From the NCBI GenBank assembly GCA_902526115.1, contig CABZJV010000001.1, positions 1-64,000 on the forward strand: a stretch of DNA of 64,000 nucleotides, given 5' to 3'. This document shows, in pieces, positions 20,761 to 30,336 of this stretch. Under the pieces are notes generated by a model. It had not been told where the DNA came from. It saw nothing but the letters and a program-made list of their open reading frames with translations, and did not search any database. Made by a program: the position numbers and the translations under genes. The stretch comes from an uncultured Pelagibacteraceae bacterium (GTDB lineage Bacteria; Pseudomonadota; Alphaproteobacteria; Pelagibacterales; Pelagibacteraceae). Within the stretch, counting starts at the first letter, position 1; every line of letters begins with the position of its first letter.

Positions 20761-22136
20761 ATCATTTTTTTAGGATTAACAATTTTTTTATAATCTTTCT
20801 CGGTAATCAACCCTGTTTTTAACGCTTCATGTTTTAAAGTAGTATCATTTTTTAATGCTGCCTTTGCAATTCTAGCGGCATTGTCGTAGCCCATATGGGG
20901 CGCCAAAGCTGTAACAAGCATTAGAGAATTATCTAAATGTTCCTGTATTTTCTTTTTATTAGCTTTAATTCCTTTAACACAATAGAGAGCAAAATTTTTT
21001 GTACTGTCAGCTATCAGATCGATCGATTGTAATATATTATGTGCAATCAAAGGTTTAAAAACATTTAATTCAAAATGTCCATGAGACCCAGCCATTGTTA
21101 TACCATTGTGGTTTCCAATAACTTTTACACATACCATTGTGACCGCTTCACATTGAGTGGGGTTAACTTTACCTGGCATTATGGATGAGCCTGGTTCATT
21201 TTCTGGCAAAATTAATTCTCCATAACCAGCCCTAGGACCTGATCCTAAAAATCTAATATCATTAGAAATTTTCATTAATGCTACAGCGCAAGTATTTAAA
21301 GTTCCAGAAAAATTAACTATTGAATCATGAGCAGCAAGCTCTGCAAATTTATTTGGTGCAGGTTTAAATTTAATTTTTATAAATTTAGAAATTTCTTTGA
21401 CTACTTTTTTGTCAAAATTTTTCCTAGAATTTATTCCTGTACCAACTGCTGTCCCACCTTGGGCAAGAAATAAAATCTCCTTTAAAGCATGTTCAATTCT
21501 TTCGATGCTTTTTTTAACTTGTATATGGTATCCTGAAAACTCTTGACCCAGGGAAAGAGGAGTTGCATCTTGAAGATGTGTTCGTCCAATTTTTACTATA
21601 TTTTTGAATTTTTTAGATTTTCTATTTAATTCTTTTTCTAAAATCTTTAAGCTTGGTAATAATTTACTTAATGTTTCTTTTGCAACCGAAATATGCATTG
21701 CAGTTGGAAAAACATCATTTGTAGATTGTGATTTATTCACATGATCATTTGGATGGACAGGTTTTTTTGAACCTTTTTTTCCACCCATTATTTCTATTGC
21801 ACGATTAGCAATAACTTCATTAACATTCATATTCGTTTGTGTTCCAGAACCTGTTTGCCAGACTTTTAATGGGAAATTATCATCCCACTTACCTTTAATT
21901 ACCTCGTCTGAAGCTCTAACAATTGCTTTAGAAATTTTATTATCAATTAATTTGTCTTTTGCATGAACTATTGCTGCAGATCTTTTAATAATTGCAATAG
22001 ACTTGATTATGGAAATATTTACTAAAATTTTGCCAATATTAAAAAATTTATTTGATCTTTGGGTAGAAGCTCCCCATAATTTATCATTAGGAACATTGAT
22101 ACTTCCAATGCTATCGAATTCTTTTCTTAATTTCAT
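20748..22136 (-). CDS. fumC: Class II fumarate hydratase
   Basis: DKLWGASTQRS, GSGTQTNMNVNEVIANRA, GRTHLQDATPLSLGQEFSGY, GSSIMPGKVNPTQCEA. Confidence 0.97.
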   Translation of the reverse strand: MKLRKEFDSIGSINVPNDKLWGASTQRSNKFFNIGKILVNISIIKSIAIIKRSAAIVHAKDKLIDNKISKAIVRASDEVIKGKWDDNFPLKVWQTGSGTQTNMNVNEVIANRAIEIMGGKKGSKKPVHPNDHVNKSQSTNDVFPTAMHISVAKETLSKLLPSLKILEKELNRKSKKFKNIVKIGRTHLQDATPLSLGQEFSGYHIQVKKSIERIEHALKEILFLAQGGTAVGTGINSRKNFDKKVVKEISKFIKIKFKPAPNKFAELAAHDSIVNFSGTLNTCAVALMKISNDIRFLGSGPRAGYGELILPENEPGSSIMPGKVNPTQCEAVTMVCVKVIGNHNGITMAGSHGHFELNVFKPLIAHNILQSIDLIADSTKNFALYCVKGIKANKKKIQEHLDNSLMLVTALAPHMGYDNAARIAKAALKNDTTLKHEALKTGLITEKDYKKIVNPKKMIYPE

Positions 22137-22203
22137 TGATTAATTTCTAAGTTACAAATAATTATAAACATACAATAAATTATTAAAAACATACAGGAGC
22201 AAT

Positions 22204-22575
22204 ATGTCGAATTTTAGCAAAGTAGGAACTTTTATGAAAACTTTTGGCCAAGAAGTTAAAACCAAACCATCATTAAGCTCTGAAAAAATAAACAAACTAA
22301 GAATAAATCTAATTAAAGAGGAGTTAGAAGAGCTAACAGAAGCCATTAATAATAAGGACTTATTAGAGGTAGCTGATGCTTTAACAGATATTTTGTACGT
22401 TACTTATGGTGCAGGTCACGCATTTGGAATTGACTTAGATCATTGTTTCGAGGAGGTTCAAAATTCTAATATGAGCAAGCTAGATGAAAATGGTAAACCA
22501 ATTTATAATGATTCGGGTAAAGTTATGAAAGGACCAAATTATTTCAAACCGGATCTTTCTAAATTTGTATCTTAA
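22204..22575 (+). CDS. MazG/PRA-PH-like all-alpha nucleotide pyrophosphohydrolase
   Basis: LIKEELEELTEAINNKDLLEVADALTDILYVTYGAG matches the EExxE...ExxD metal-binding pattern. Confidence 0.8.
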   Translation: MSNFSKVGTFMKTFGQEVKTKPSLSSEKINKLRINLIKEELEELTEAINNKDLLEVADALTDILYVTYGAGHAFGIDLDHCFEEVQNSNMSKLDENGKPIYNDSGKVMKGPNYFKPDLSKFVS

Positions 22576-23405
22576 ATTTCTAATTTTAGATCAACTGCTT
22601 CTGAGCTATGAGTGATAGATCCTACAGAAATTCTATTAACACCTGTTGACGCAACAGATTTAACTGTTTTCAAACTTATATTTCCTGAAGCTTCAGTTTC
22701 GTAATATTTGTCAGAGATTTTGACGCCTTTCTTCAAAGTTTTAACACTCATATTGTCAAATAACACAGTGTTAAATTTAAGCCCCATTATTGATTTAAGT
22801 TGATTTAGACTATCAACTTCGACAGTAATTTTTCTTCCTTTTTTATTTTTGATAGCTTTAATGACTAAACTTCTTAGATCTGAACTTGCTATATGATTGT
22901 CTTTAATTAAATATTCATCACTTAAATTAAATCGGTGATTTGTTCCACCTCCTAACTTAACTGCATATTTTTGAATTACTCTTAAATTTGGAATTGTTTT
23001 TCGTGTACAACAAATTTTTGTTCTTTTTCCAGCTAGCTTTACAAATGCATTAGTCTTTGTAGCTATACCAGAAATGTGAGATAAAAAATTTAATGCAACT
23101 CTTTCAGCTATTAATATATTTTTTAAATTTCCCTTTATTAAAGCAACTAAAGAACCTTTTTTTATCTTTGAGCCATCTTTCTTTTTGATTATAAATTTAA
23201 TTTTACTATCAATTAGTGCAAAAGCTTGTTTGGCAAATAACAATCCACCAATAATTGCATTTTGATTTGATAAAAGTTTAACGGTTATAATTTTATCATT
23301 TTTAACTAAACTTGAAGTTATATCCCCTGAAGGATAAAGATCCTCATTTAATGCTAGTTTGACGGTACTGCGAATAAATTCTTTGCTAAGTTTAATTTTT
23401 GACAC
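22572..23405 (-). CDS. nadC: Nicotinate-nucleotide pyrophosphorylase (carboxylating)
   Basis: EDLYPSGDITSSLV, AERVALNFLSHISGIATKTNAFV, CTRKTIPNLRVIQKYAVKLGGGTNHRFNLSDEYLIKDNH. Confidence 0.95.
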   Translation of the reverse strand: MSKIKLSKEFIRSTVKLALNEDLYPSGDITSSLVKNDKIITVKLLSNQNAIIGGLLFAKQAFALIDSKIKFIIKKKDGSKIKKGSLVALIKGNLKNILIAERVALNFLSHISGIATKTNAFVKLAGKRTKICCTRKTIPNLRVIQKYAVKLGGGTNHRFNLSDEYLIKDNHIASSDLRSLVIKAIKNKKGRKITVEVDSLNQLKSIMGLKFNTVLFDNMSVKTLKKGVKISDKYYETEASGNISLKTVKSVASTGVNRISVGSITHSSEAVDLKLEI

Positions 23406-23408
23406 TTA

Positions 23409-24413
23409 TTATCTGCCGATAGCTGCCATTTTCTCTACTGAAATTCTTGCTTTCTCGATAGTCTCTTTGTCCATTATTATTTCACCTGTTTCATTTTCTA
23501 AACAATCTAAAATTTTTGGAAGAGTAATCTTTTTCATGTGAGGACACATGTTACATGGTTTAATAAATTCAACATTAGGATTTTCAACTTCGATGTTATC
23601 ACTCATAGAGCATTCAGTAACCATCATAACTTTCTTTGGCTGATTATCTTTGACATAATTAATCATTCCAGAAGTAGAACCTGCAAAATCACTTGCTTTA
23701 ATAACATCAGGTGGACATTCGGGGTGTGCAATTATTTTTATTCCTGGATTATTTTTTCTAATATCACGTATTTCTTGCTCATTAAATTGGTCATGAACAA
23801 TGCAAATACCTTTCCATGAAATAATTTCTACATCCGTTTGTGAGGCAACATATTTTGCAAGGTAATCGTCTGGTAAAAATATTACTTTTTTAACCCCAAG
23901 TGATTTTACAATTTTAACAGCATTTGCCGAAGTACAACAAACATCAGTTTCTGCTTTAACTTCAGCAGAAGTGTTCACATATGAAACAACGGGTACACCT
24001 GGATACTTTTCTTTTAATAATCTCACATCTTTACCCGTTATTGATGAAGACAATGAACAACCTGCATCCATGTCAGGTAAAATTACTTTTTTTTCTGGGC
24101 TCATTAATTTTGCAGTTTCTGCCATGAAATGAACTCCGGCCATTAAAATTATATCTGCTGAAGTCTTAGAGGCTTCAATTGCTAATGCCAATGAGTCTGC
24201 TGAAAAATCAGCTACACCATGATATATTTCAGGTGTTTGATAGTTATGAGCAAGAATGACTGCGTTTTTCTTTTTTTTTAATTTATTAATCTTGTGAATG
24301 TATGGAGCATGCACCGACCACTCAATTTCAGGCATAACCTTTGAAATTTTTTGATAAATAGGATCTGTTGCTTGCTTTACTTCTTGTGTAAATTCCATAA
24401 AGATTTTTACCAA
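23409..24413 (-). CDS. nadA: Quinolinate synthase
   Basis: AVILAHNYQTPEIYHGVADFSADSLALA, GVHFMAETAKLMSPEKKVILPD, MVTECSMSDNI, CNMCPHMKKITL. Confidence 0.95.
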   Translation of the reverse strand: MVKIFMEFTQEVKQATDPIYQKISKVMPEIEWSVHAPYIHKINKLKKKKNAVILAHNYQTPEIYHGVADFSADSLALAIEASKTSADIILMAGVHFMAETAKLMSPEKKVILPDMDAGCSLSSSITGKDVRLLKEKYPGVPVVSYVNTSAEVKAETDVCCTSANAVKIVKSLGVKKVIFLPDDYLAKYVASQTDVEIISWKGICIVHDQFNEQEIRDIRKNNPGIKIIAHPECPPDVIKASDFAGSTSGMINYVKDNQPKKVMMVTECSMSDNIEVENPNVEFIKPCNMCPHMKKITLPKILDCLENETGEIIMDKETIEKARISVEKMAAIGR

Positions 24414-24453
24414 TTTGAAAGATAGTTGTCATTCATTTATTATGAGACATATT

Positions 24454-24539
24454 GCGGTCGTGCTGAAATTGGTAGACAGGCACGGTTGAGGGCCGTGTGG
24501 ACCTAGTCCATGAGAGTTCGAGTCTCTCCGACCGCACCA
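24454..24539 (+). tRNA. tRNA-Leu(GAG)
   Basis: Acceptor gcggtcg/cgaccgc, discriminator A, encoded CCA, anticodon stem-loop cggttgagggccg with GAG, class II variable arm, T-loop GTTCGAGTC. Confidence 0.95.
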
Positions 24540-24565
24540 AAATTAATTTTATATAGGAGTTTTTG

Positions 24566-24727
24566 ATGGATAAATTGCTTTCAGTAATATTTATGATTGG
24601 GGTTTTGATTTTAGTACTTCCAAGTTTTTTACACTCAAATTCTCAATTAAAGCAATTTCTTAAAAATCTAAGTGCATGGATTATTGTAATTTTTATAATC
24701 TTAACTATTGTCTATTTATTTAAATAA
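24566..24727 (+). CDS. Small two-TM membrane protein (53 aa), hypothetical
   Basis: MDKLLSVIFMIGVLILVLPSFLHSNSQLKQFLKNLSAWIIVIFIILTIVYLFK; AGGAG Shine-Dalgarno 6-7 nt upstream; fills the gap between tRNA-Leu and the ygfZ-like gene; absent from the supplied ORF track. Confidence 0.7.
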   Translation: MDKLLSVIFMIGVLILVLPSFLHSNSQLKQFLKNLSAWIIVIFIILTIVYLFK

Positions 24728-24731
24728 ATAA

Positions 24732-25622
24732 TTAGTTTTTTATCCAATCTGGTTTTTTAATCCTTATTGAAGCATTTTTAGTAATAAAATTAACTTTCTC
24801 ATTAAAATTATCATTTAAATATTTAACCAAAGCAAAAGGGTAATCGTTATCAATTAATACCTTACCTATTTCAATTTCATTGTTATAAATACTTTCTCCT
24901 TCATGTAATTTTCCATTTAAGACATTGATAGGAAATAATCTTTTTGAAAGCTTATTTTTTAATTTAATTCGTGCAGTATTTTCTTGGCCAACATAACAGC
25001 CCTTCTTGAAATCAATTCCATTTAATTCTTCAAAATTGCATTCAATACCAAACAATTTATCTTGTAACTTGTTTAAATCTTTTGGAACTATTCCAAGGCT
25101 ATGACTTAAGGAATAATATTCTTTAAGATCTGCATTATGTAGGTTTAGTTTTTTTAGAGACAAATAAAGCTTTTCTAAATTGATAATTAATCTAGCACCT
25201 AATTGTTTATTTCTTGGATCTAAAAAAATTGGATCTTCTCTATATTTAATTGTAAATCCAGATTGATCTTTTGCTTCATCAAAAGTTAAAAATTTTTCAT
25301 GAGAAAATCCTGCCACAACAAATTCATTACTAAGATTAAGAATTTCAACTTTTGATCTTAGCTTGTAAAGAGTAAGCTGCTTAAATAAACCTTCTGATTG
25401 AGATTTTTCACAATCTATAAGATACCCCAATTTATGTCTTACTATAATAAATTCATATAAAAATTTACCTTGAGGAGTAAGCAATGAAGTAAAGCAACTA
25501 GTCTCTTCGTTTACTTTATGTATGTCGTTACTTATGATATTTTGAAGAAATTCTTTTGCATCTTCACCATTTATATAAAGAATTGCGCGATCATCTAAAA
25601 TGTAAACGTTTTTTATATTCAT
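24732..25622 (-). CDS. ygfZ: YgfZ/GcvT-like folate-binding protein
   Basis: Contains FKKGCYVGQENTARIKLKN, close to the YgfZ K-G-C-Y-x-G-Q-E signature. Likely ATG at 25622; the track ORF extends to 25694. Confidence 0.88.
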   Translation of the reverse strand: MNIKNVYILDDRAILYINGEDAKEFLQNIISNDIHKVNEETSCFTSLLTPQGKFLYEFIIVRHKLGYLIDCEKSQSEGLFKQLTLYKLRSKVEILNLSNEFVVAGFSHEKFLTFDEAKDQSGFTIKYREDPIFLDPRNKQLGARLIINLEKLYLSLKKLNLHNADLKEYYSLSHSLGIVPKDLNKLQDKLFGIECNFEELNGIDFKKGCYVGQENTARIKLKNKLSKRLFPINVLNGKLHEGESIYNNEIEIGKVLIDNDYPFALVKYLNDNFNEKVNFITKNASIRIKKPDWIKN

Positions 25623-25665
25623 ATTTGATTGATTTACATTTTTAATATAATAAGTTTTTTCAAAA

Positions 25666-26973
25666 ATGTTAGATCTTATAATCAAAAACGGCAAGTGTTA
25701 CACTGATGGAGAATTAAAGGATGTAGATATTGCTGTAAAAGACAAAAAAATACATAAGATTGGTCAAATTTCTGAAGAAGCTATTGAAATAATTGATGCA
25801 AGCGACCATACGGTGTTACCAGGATGCATAGACACTCAAACTCATTTTAGAGAACCTGGTTCAACAGATACTGAGGATCTTCATTCAGGAAGTAGAGCGG
25901 CTATTGCTGGAGGTATTACTAGTGTTTTTGAAATGCCTAATACCAACCCTCCAACTTCTAATAAGAAAGAGTTTCAAAGAAAATTAGATCTCGCTAAAAA
26001 CAGAATGTATTGTAATTATGCATTCTATTTTGGGGCAACAGCTGATAACGCTGATGATTTGGCAAGTTTAAAAGATTTAGAAGGCTGTTGTGGAATTAAA
26101 CTTTTTGCAGGATCCTCAACTGGAAATCTATTAGTTGCTGAAGAAGATGATATTGATAAGGTTTTTCAAAACAGTTCAAAAGTTGTAGCAGTTCATTCTG
26201 AGGATGAAGCAATATTAAAAATCAACAAAAAACTAATTAAACAAGGAGATGTTCATTCTCATCCAGTTTGGAGAAGTGCTGAGTGTGCGATTTCTTCTAC
26301 AAGAAGAATTGTTAGGATTGCTGAAAAATATAATAAAAAAGCTCACGTGCTCCATATAACAACAAAAGAAGAAATTGACTTTTTATCACAACATAAGGGC
26401 AATATTACCTTTGAGATTACTCCTCAGCATTTAACAATTTATGCTCCAAATTGTTATGACAAACTTGGAACATATGCTCAAATGAATCCACCTATTAGAG
26501 ATAAATCACATTATGATAGATTATGGTATGCAGTAAGAAATAATTTTAATGACACAATTGGATCTGATCACGCCCCACATTTAAAAGTAAATAAAGATAA
26601 AGATTATCCAAATTCACCTTCAGGTATGCCGGGCGTTCAAACTTTAATGCCAGTAATGTTAAACCATATAAATGATGGTAAGTTATCCCTAACACAATTA
26701 ATTAATCTTGTTTGTGAAAATCCTGTTAAAATTTTTGGCATCCAAAACAAAGGTTTCATTAAGGAAGGTTATGATGCTGATTTTACAATAGTAGACATGA
26801 ATAAAATTGTTGAGATTAAAAATGAAAATATTGAGAGCAAATGTGCATGGTCTCCTTTTAATGGATATAAATTTAAAGGAACACCCACCCACACAATTAT
26901 TGCTGGGAAAATTAAGATGCAGAATGGCAAAATATTAGGAGATCCTGATGGTACTCCATTGATATTTAGTTGA
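25666..26973 (+). CDS. pyrC: Dihydroorotase
   Basis: PGCIDTQTHFREPGSTDTEDL, FEMPNTNPPT, GSDHAPH; amidohydrolase metal ligands. Confidence 0.92.
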   Translation: MLDLIIKNGKCYTDGELKDVDIAVKDKKIHKIGQISEEAIEIIDASDHTVLPGCIDTQTHFREPGSTDTEDLHSGSRAAIAGGITSVFEMPNTNPPTSNKKEFQRKLDLAKNRMYCNYAFYFGATADNADDLASLKDLEGCCGIKLFAGSSTGNLLVAEEDDIDKVFQNSSKVVAVHSEDEAILKINKKLIKQGDVHSHPVWRSAECAISSTRRIVRIAEKYNKKAHVLHITTKEEIDFLSQHKGNITFEITPQHLTIYAPNCYDKLGTYAQMNPPIRDKSHYDRLWYAVRNNFNDTIGSDHAPHLKVNKDKDYPNSPSGMPGVQTLMPVMLNHINDGKLSLTQLINLVCENPVKIFGIQNKGFIKEGYDADFTIVDMNKIVEIKNENIESKCAWSPFNGYKFKGTPTHTIIAGKIKMQNGKILGDPDGTPLIFS

Positions 26974-26975
26974 TT

Positions 26976-28874
26976 TTAAACATTCAGAATTTTGTGCTTA
27001 ATCAAATCTTCTTTTATTTCATTTAATATTAAAGGATCGTCTATAGTCGGTGGAACTTTATATTCAACATTATCTGCGATTTTCCTTATAGTACCTCTCA
27101 AAATTTTTCCAGATCTTGTTTTGGGTAATCTTTTAATTACTATTACTATCTTAAATGCAGCAACTGGACCGATCTGATCTCTGACCATCTGCACACATTC
27201 TTTTGAAATAATATCATTTTCTTTATTCACTCCAGATTTTAAAACAACTAATCCAATTGGTAATTGACCTTTTAATTTATCTGCTATACCTAGCACAGCA
27301 CATTCAGCAACAGATTGATGTTCAGATAAAACTTCTTCTATAGCTCCAGTAGATAACCTATGCCCCGCAACATTTATAATGTCATCAGTTCTAGACATAA
27401 TCCAAATGTAACCGTCATCATCGATATGACCTGCGTCATACGTTTGATAATAACCTTCATAATTAGACATATAATTTTCTTTATATCTTTGATCTGCATT
27501 CCATAAAGTTGGAAATGTTCCCGGAGGCAGCGGAAGCTTAACAACAATATCACCCATCTCATTTGGTTTTGCCAAAGATTGATCTGGTTTAATTATTTTT
27601 ACATCATAACCGGGTACAGCTTTACATGCTGAACCATATTTTGTTTCCATCATTTCAATTCCAGTACAATTAGAACTGATTGCCCAGCTAGTTTCTGTTT
27701 GCCACCAATGATCTATTACTGGTACATTAAGTAAATTTTCTGCCCACTTAATAGTATCTGGATCAGCTCTTTCACCTGCAAGAAATAAACTCTCGAAACT
27801 ACTTAGATCATACTTAGAAAAAAATTTTCCATCTGGATCTTCTTTTTTAATAGCTCTAAAAGCAGTAGGAGCAGTAAACAAAGATTTAACTTTATAATCT
27901 GAAATAATTTTCCAAAACGCTCCTGCATCTGGAGTTCCTACAGGCTTACCCTCAAAAAGAATTGTCGTACATCCTTTGAATAAAGGAGCGTAAACTATAT
28001 AAGAGTGACCAACTATCCAACCTATGTCACTTGCAGACCACCAAACATCACTTGGCTCAATGTTATAAATATTTTTCATGGTCCATTTAAGCGCAACAAT
28101 ATGACCACCAATGTCTCTTACAATACCTTTAGGGGTTCCTGTTGTTCCAGATGTATATAAAATATAGGCAAAATCGTTTGAGTTCATTTCCACACAATCT
28201 GTAGCTTGAGCACCCTGAAGGACTTCGTCCCAACTAACCTCAACAAGAGGGTTTAATTTTACTTCATGACCAGGTCTTTGAAATAAAATCATTTTTTCAA
28301 TTTTATGATTGGCTATTTTTATAGCTTCATCAACTAAGGGTTTGTACTCAACTGTTCTTCCAGGCTCAAAGCCACATGAAGCAGTCACTAATAATTTTGC
28401 TTTACTATCATCAATTCTGCTTGCAAGCTCATTAGATGCAAATCCACCAAAAACAACTGAATGAATTGCACCTATTCTTGCACATCCCAACATTGCAATT
28501 ACTGCTTCAGGGATCATCGGCATGTAAATAATTACTCGATCGCCTTTATTGACTCCTTGGTCTTTTAATGCTCCTGCAAATTTTGACACCTTTAATCTAA
28601 GTTCTTCATAGGTAAAACTACTTTTGTTACCTGTAATTGGACTATCATAGATAAGAGCAGTATTGCCACCTCTTCCTTGATCAATATGAATGTCTAAAGC
28701 ATTGTAACATGTGTTCGTTACACCATCTTCAAACCATTTATAGAAAGGAGGATTAGATTTATTTAAAATTTTTGTTGGTTTTTTAAACCAAAAGACGTCT
28801 TCAGCTGCATCTTGCCAAAATTTTTCTGGATTTTTTATTGAATGATCATAAATTTTGCTAAATTTATCTGACAT
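26976..28874 (-). CDS. prpE: Acyl-CoA synthetase, propionyl-CoA synthetase (PrpE)-like
   Basis: YTSGTTGTPKGIVRDIGGHIVAL, HSVVFGGFASNELASRI, WWQTETSWAI, SRTDDIINVAGHRLSTGAIEE, LPKTRSGKILRGTIRKIA. The ..IVRD.GGH form suggests PrpE/ACSS3 rather than Acs. Confidence 0.85.
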   Translation of the reverse strand: MSDKFSKIYDHSIKNPEKFWQDAAEDVFWFKKPTKILNKSNPPFYKWFEDGVTNTCYNALDIHIDQGRGGNTALIYDSPITGNKSSFTYEELRLKVSKFAGALKDQGVNKGDRVIIYMPMIPEAVIAMLGCARIGAIHSVVFGGFASNELASRIDDSKAKLLVTASCGFEPGRTVEYKPLVDEAIKIANHKIEKMILFQRPGHEVKLNPLVEVSWDEVLQGAQATDCVEMNSNDFAYILYTSGTTGTPKGIVRDIGGHIVALKWTMKNIYNIEPSDVWWSASDIGWIVGHSYIVYAPLFKGCTTILFEGKPVGTPDAGAFWKIISDYKVKSLFTAPTAFRAIKKEDPDGKFFSKYDLSSFESLFLAGERADPDTIKWAENLLNVPVIDHWWQTETSWAISSNCTGIEMMETKYGSACKAVPGYDVKIIKPDQSLAKPNEMGDIVVKLPLPPGTFPTLWNADQRYKENYMSNYEGYYQTYDAGHIDDDGYIWIMSRTDDIINVAGHRLSTGAIEEVLSEHQSVAECAVLGIADKLKGQLPIGLVVLKSGVNKENDIISKECVQMVRDQIGPVAAFKIVIVIKRLPKTRSGKILRGTIRKIADNVEYKVPPTIDDPLILNEIKEDLIKHKILNV

Positions 28875-29090
28875 ATTTATTTGATTCGATTTTAGTAATT
28901 TATTTGGTTTTTAACTTATAAATTGTATTTAATTTTAAAAATTAAGTAAAATCAATGTTAATTAGTGACAATTTGCTCTTCATTAAACCAATTTTATTTG
29001 CTATTTAACGTGAACTTTGACTTAGAGGAAACTTAAGTCTGGTTTATATAAACTAAATAATAAAAACTAACTAAAGAGAGGGAGTTTTTT

Positions 29091-29864
29091 ATGAATAAAC
29101 TAAAATTGTTTGCTTTAGCAGCTATGGGCCTGATAGGTTTTTCAGGAATAGCTATTGCAGCAGACGCAACGATGTTGATGCAAGATGATTTCGTAGGAAT
29201 TTCATTTTGGATCATCTCTATGGGAATGTTAGCAGCCACTGCTTTCTTTTTCTTAGAAGTTGGTAACGTAGCAGCAGCCTGGAGAACTTCAGTTATTGTT
29301 GCTGGGCTAGTAACTGGTATTGCATTCATACACTACATGTACATGAGAGAAGTATGGGTTGCTACTGGAGACTCACCAACTGTTTATAGATATATTGACT
29401 GGTTAATCACTGTACCATTACAGATGGTAGAATTTTATTTAATTCTAGCAGCTATTGGTAAAGCGAACTCTGGAATGTTCTGGAGATTGTTACTTGGTTC
29501 ATTAGTAATGTTAATCGGTGGATACTTAGGTGAAGCTGGATACATCAACGCTACTTTAGGCTTTATAGTCGGAATGGCAGGTTGGGTATACATTCTTTAT
29601 GAAGTATTCTCAGGTGAAGCTGGTAAAGCTGCAGCGAAAAGTGGAAGCAAGGCTCTTGTAACTGCTTTTGGTGCAATGAGAATGATTGTTACAGTAGGTT
29701 GGGCTATTTACCCATTGGGTTACATATTTGGTTACCTAACAGGTGGTGTAGACGCTGACTCACTTAACGTTGTTTACAACCTAGCAGACTTTATTAATAA
29801 GATTGCATTTGGTCTAGTAATTTGGGCTGCTGCAACTACTTCAGCTGGAAAAAGAGCTAAGTAA
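29091..29864 (+). CDS. Proteorhodopsin, predicted blue-absorbing
   Basis: Seven TM segments; YRYIDWLITVPLQMVEFYLI gives proton acceptor D, tuning residue Q (CAG at 29421) and donor E; ADFINKIAFGLVIW carries the retinal Lys; SD GAGAGGGAG upstream. Confidence 0.98.
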   Translation: MNKLKLFALAAMGLIGFSGIAIAADATMLMQDDFVGISFWIISMGMLAATAFFFLEVGNVAAAWRTSVIVAGLVTGIAFIHYMYMREVWVATGDSPTVYRYIDWLITVPLQMVEFYLILAAIGKANSGMFWRLLLGSLVMLIGGYLGEAGYINATLGFIVGMAGWVYILYEVFSGEAGKAAAKSGSKALVTAFGAMRMIVTVGWAIYPLGYIFGYLTGGVDADSLNVVYNLADFINKIAFGLVIWAAATTSAGKRAK

Positions 29865-29886
29865 TCTTAATTAAAAGTTTAAATTA

Positions 29887-29919
29887 GGGCAGGTATAATT
29901 TTATATCTGCCCTTTTTTT
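29887..29919 (+). terminator. Rho-independent terminator after proteorhodopsin
   Basis: Inverted repeat gggcaggtata / tatatctgccc followed by a T7 run. Confidence 0.85.
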
Positions 29920-30015
29920 GTTTAAAAAGTACAAATACACCTCTTAAATGTCTAAAATAGATTTTGTATAATTTTACTCACTTGCTGTATTTAGAGAACA
30001 CCCTATATATAAAAT

Positions 30016-30336
30016 ATGCCGAAAATTACATATATTTCTCACGACAAGAAAACAAATACGGTCGAAGTTCAAAATGGATTGACAGTTATGGAAGGTGCAA
30101 TCCAAAATGATATTCCAGACATAGATGCAGACTGTGGTGGTGGAATGTCTTGTGCAACTTGCCATGTGTATGTTCATGAAAATTGGTTAGATAAACTTCC
30201 ACAAAAAGAAGATGGAGAAGAAGATATGTTGGATATGGCATTTGAGCCCAAAAAAAATAGTAGGTTAAGTTGTCAAATTATAGTTTCGGATGAATTAGAT
30301 GGTTTGATAGTTAACACACCATCAAAGCAAGGTTAA
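30016..30336 (+). CDS. [2Fe-2S] ferredoxin
   Basis: [23 protein letters not shown]: four-Cys adrenodoxin-type pattern. Confidence 0.93.
   Translation: MPKITYISHDKKTNTVEVQNGLTVMEGAIQNDIPDIDADCGGGMSCATCHVYVHENWLDKLPQKEDGEEDMLDMAFEPKKNSRLSCQIIVSDELDGLIVNTPSKQG

Noticed and set aside
29033-29329. 98-aa minus-strand ORF over the start of proteorhodopsin
   Set aside because: Antisense shadow of a highly constrained gene; Ala/Ile-rich composition mirrors the rhodopsin codons.
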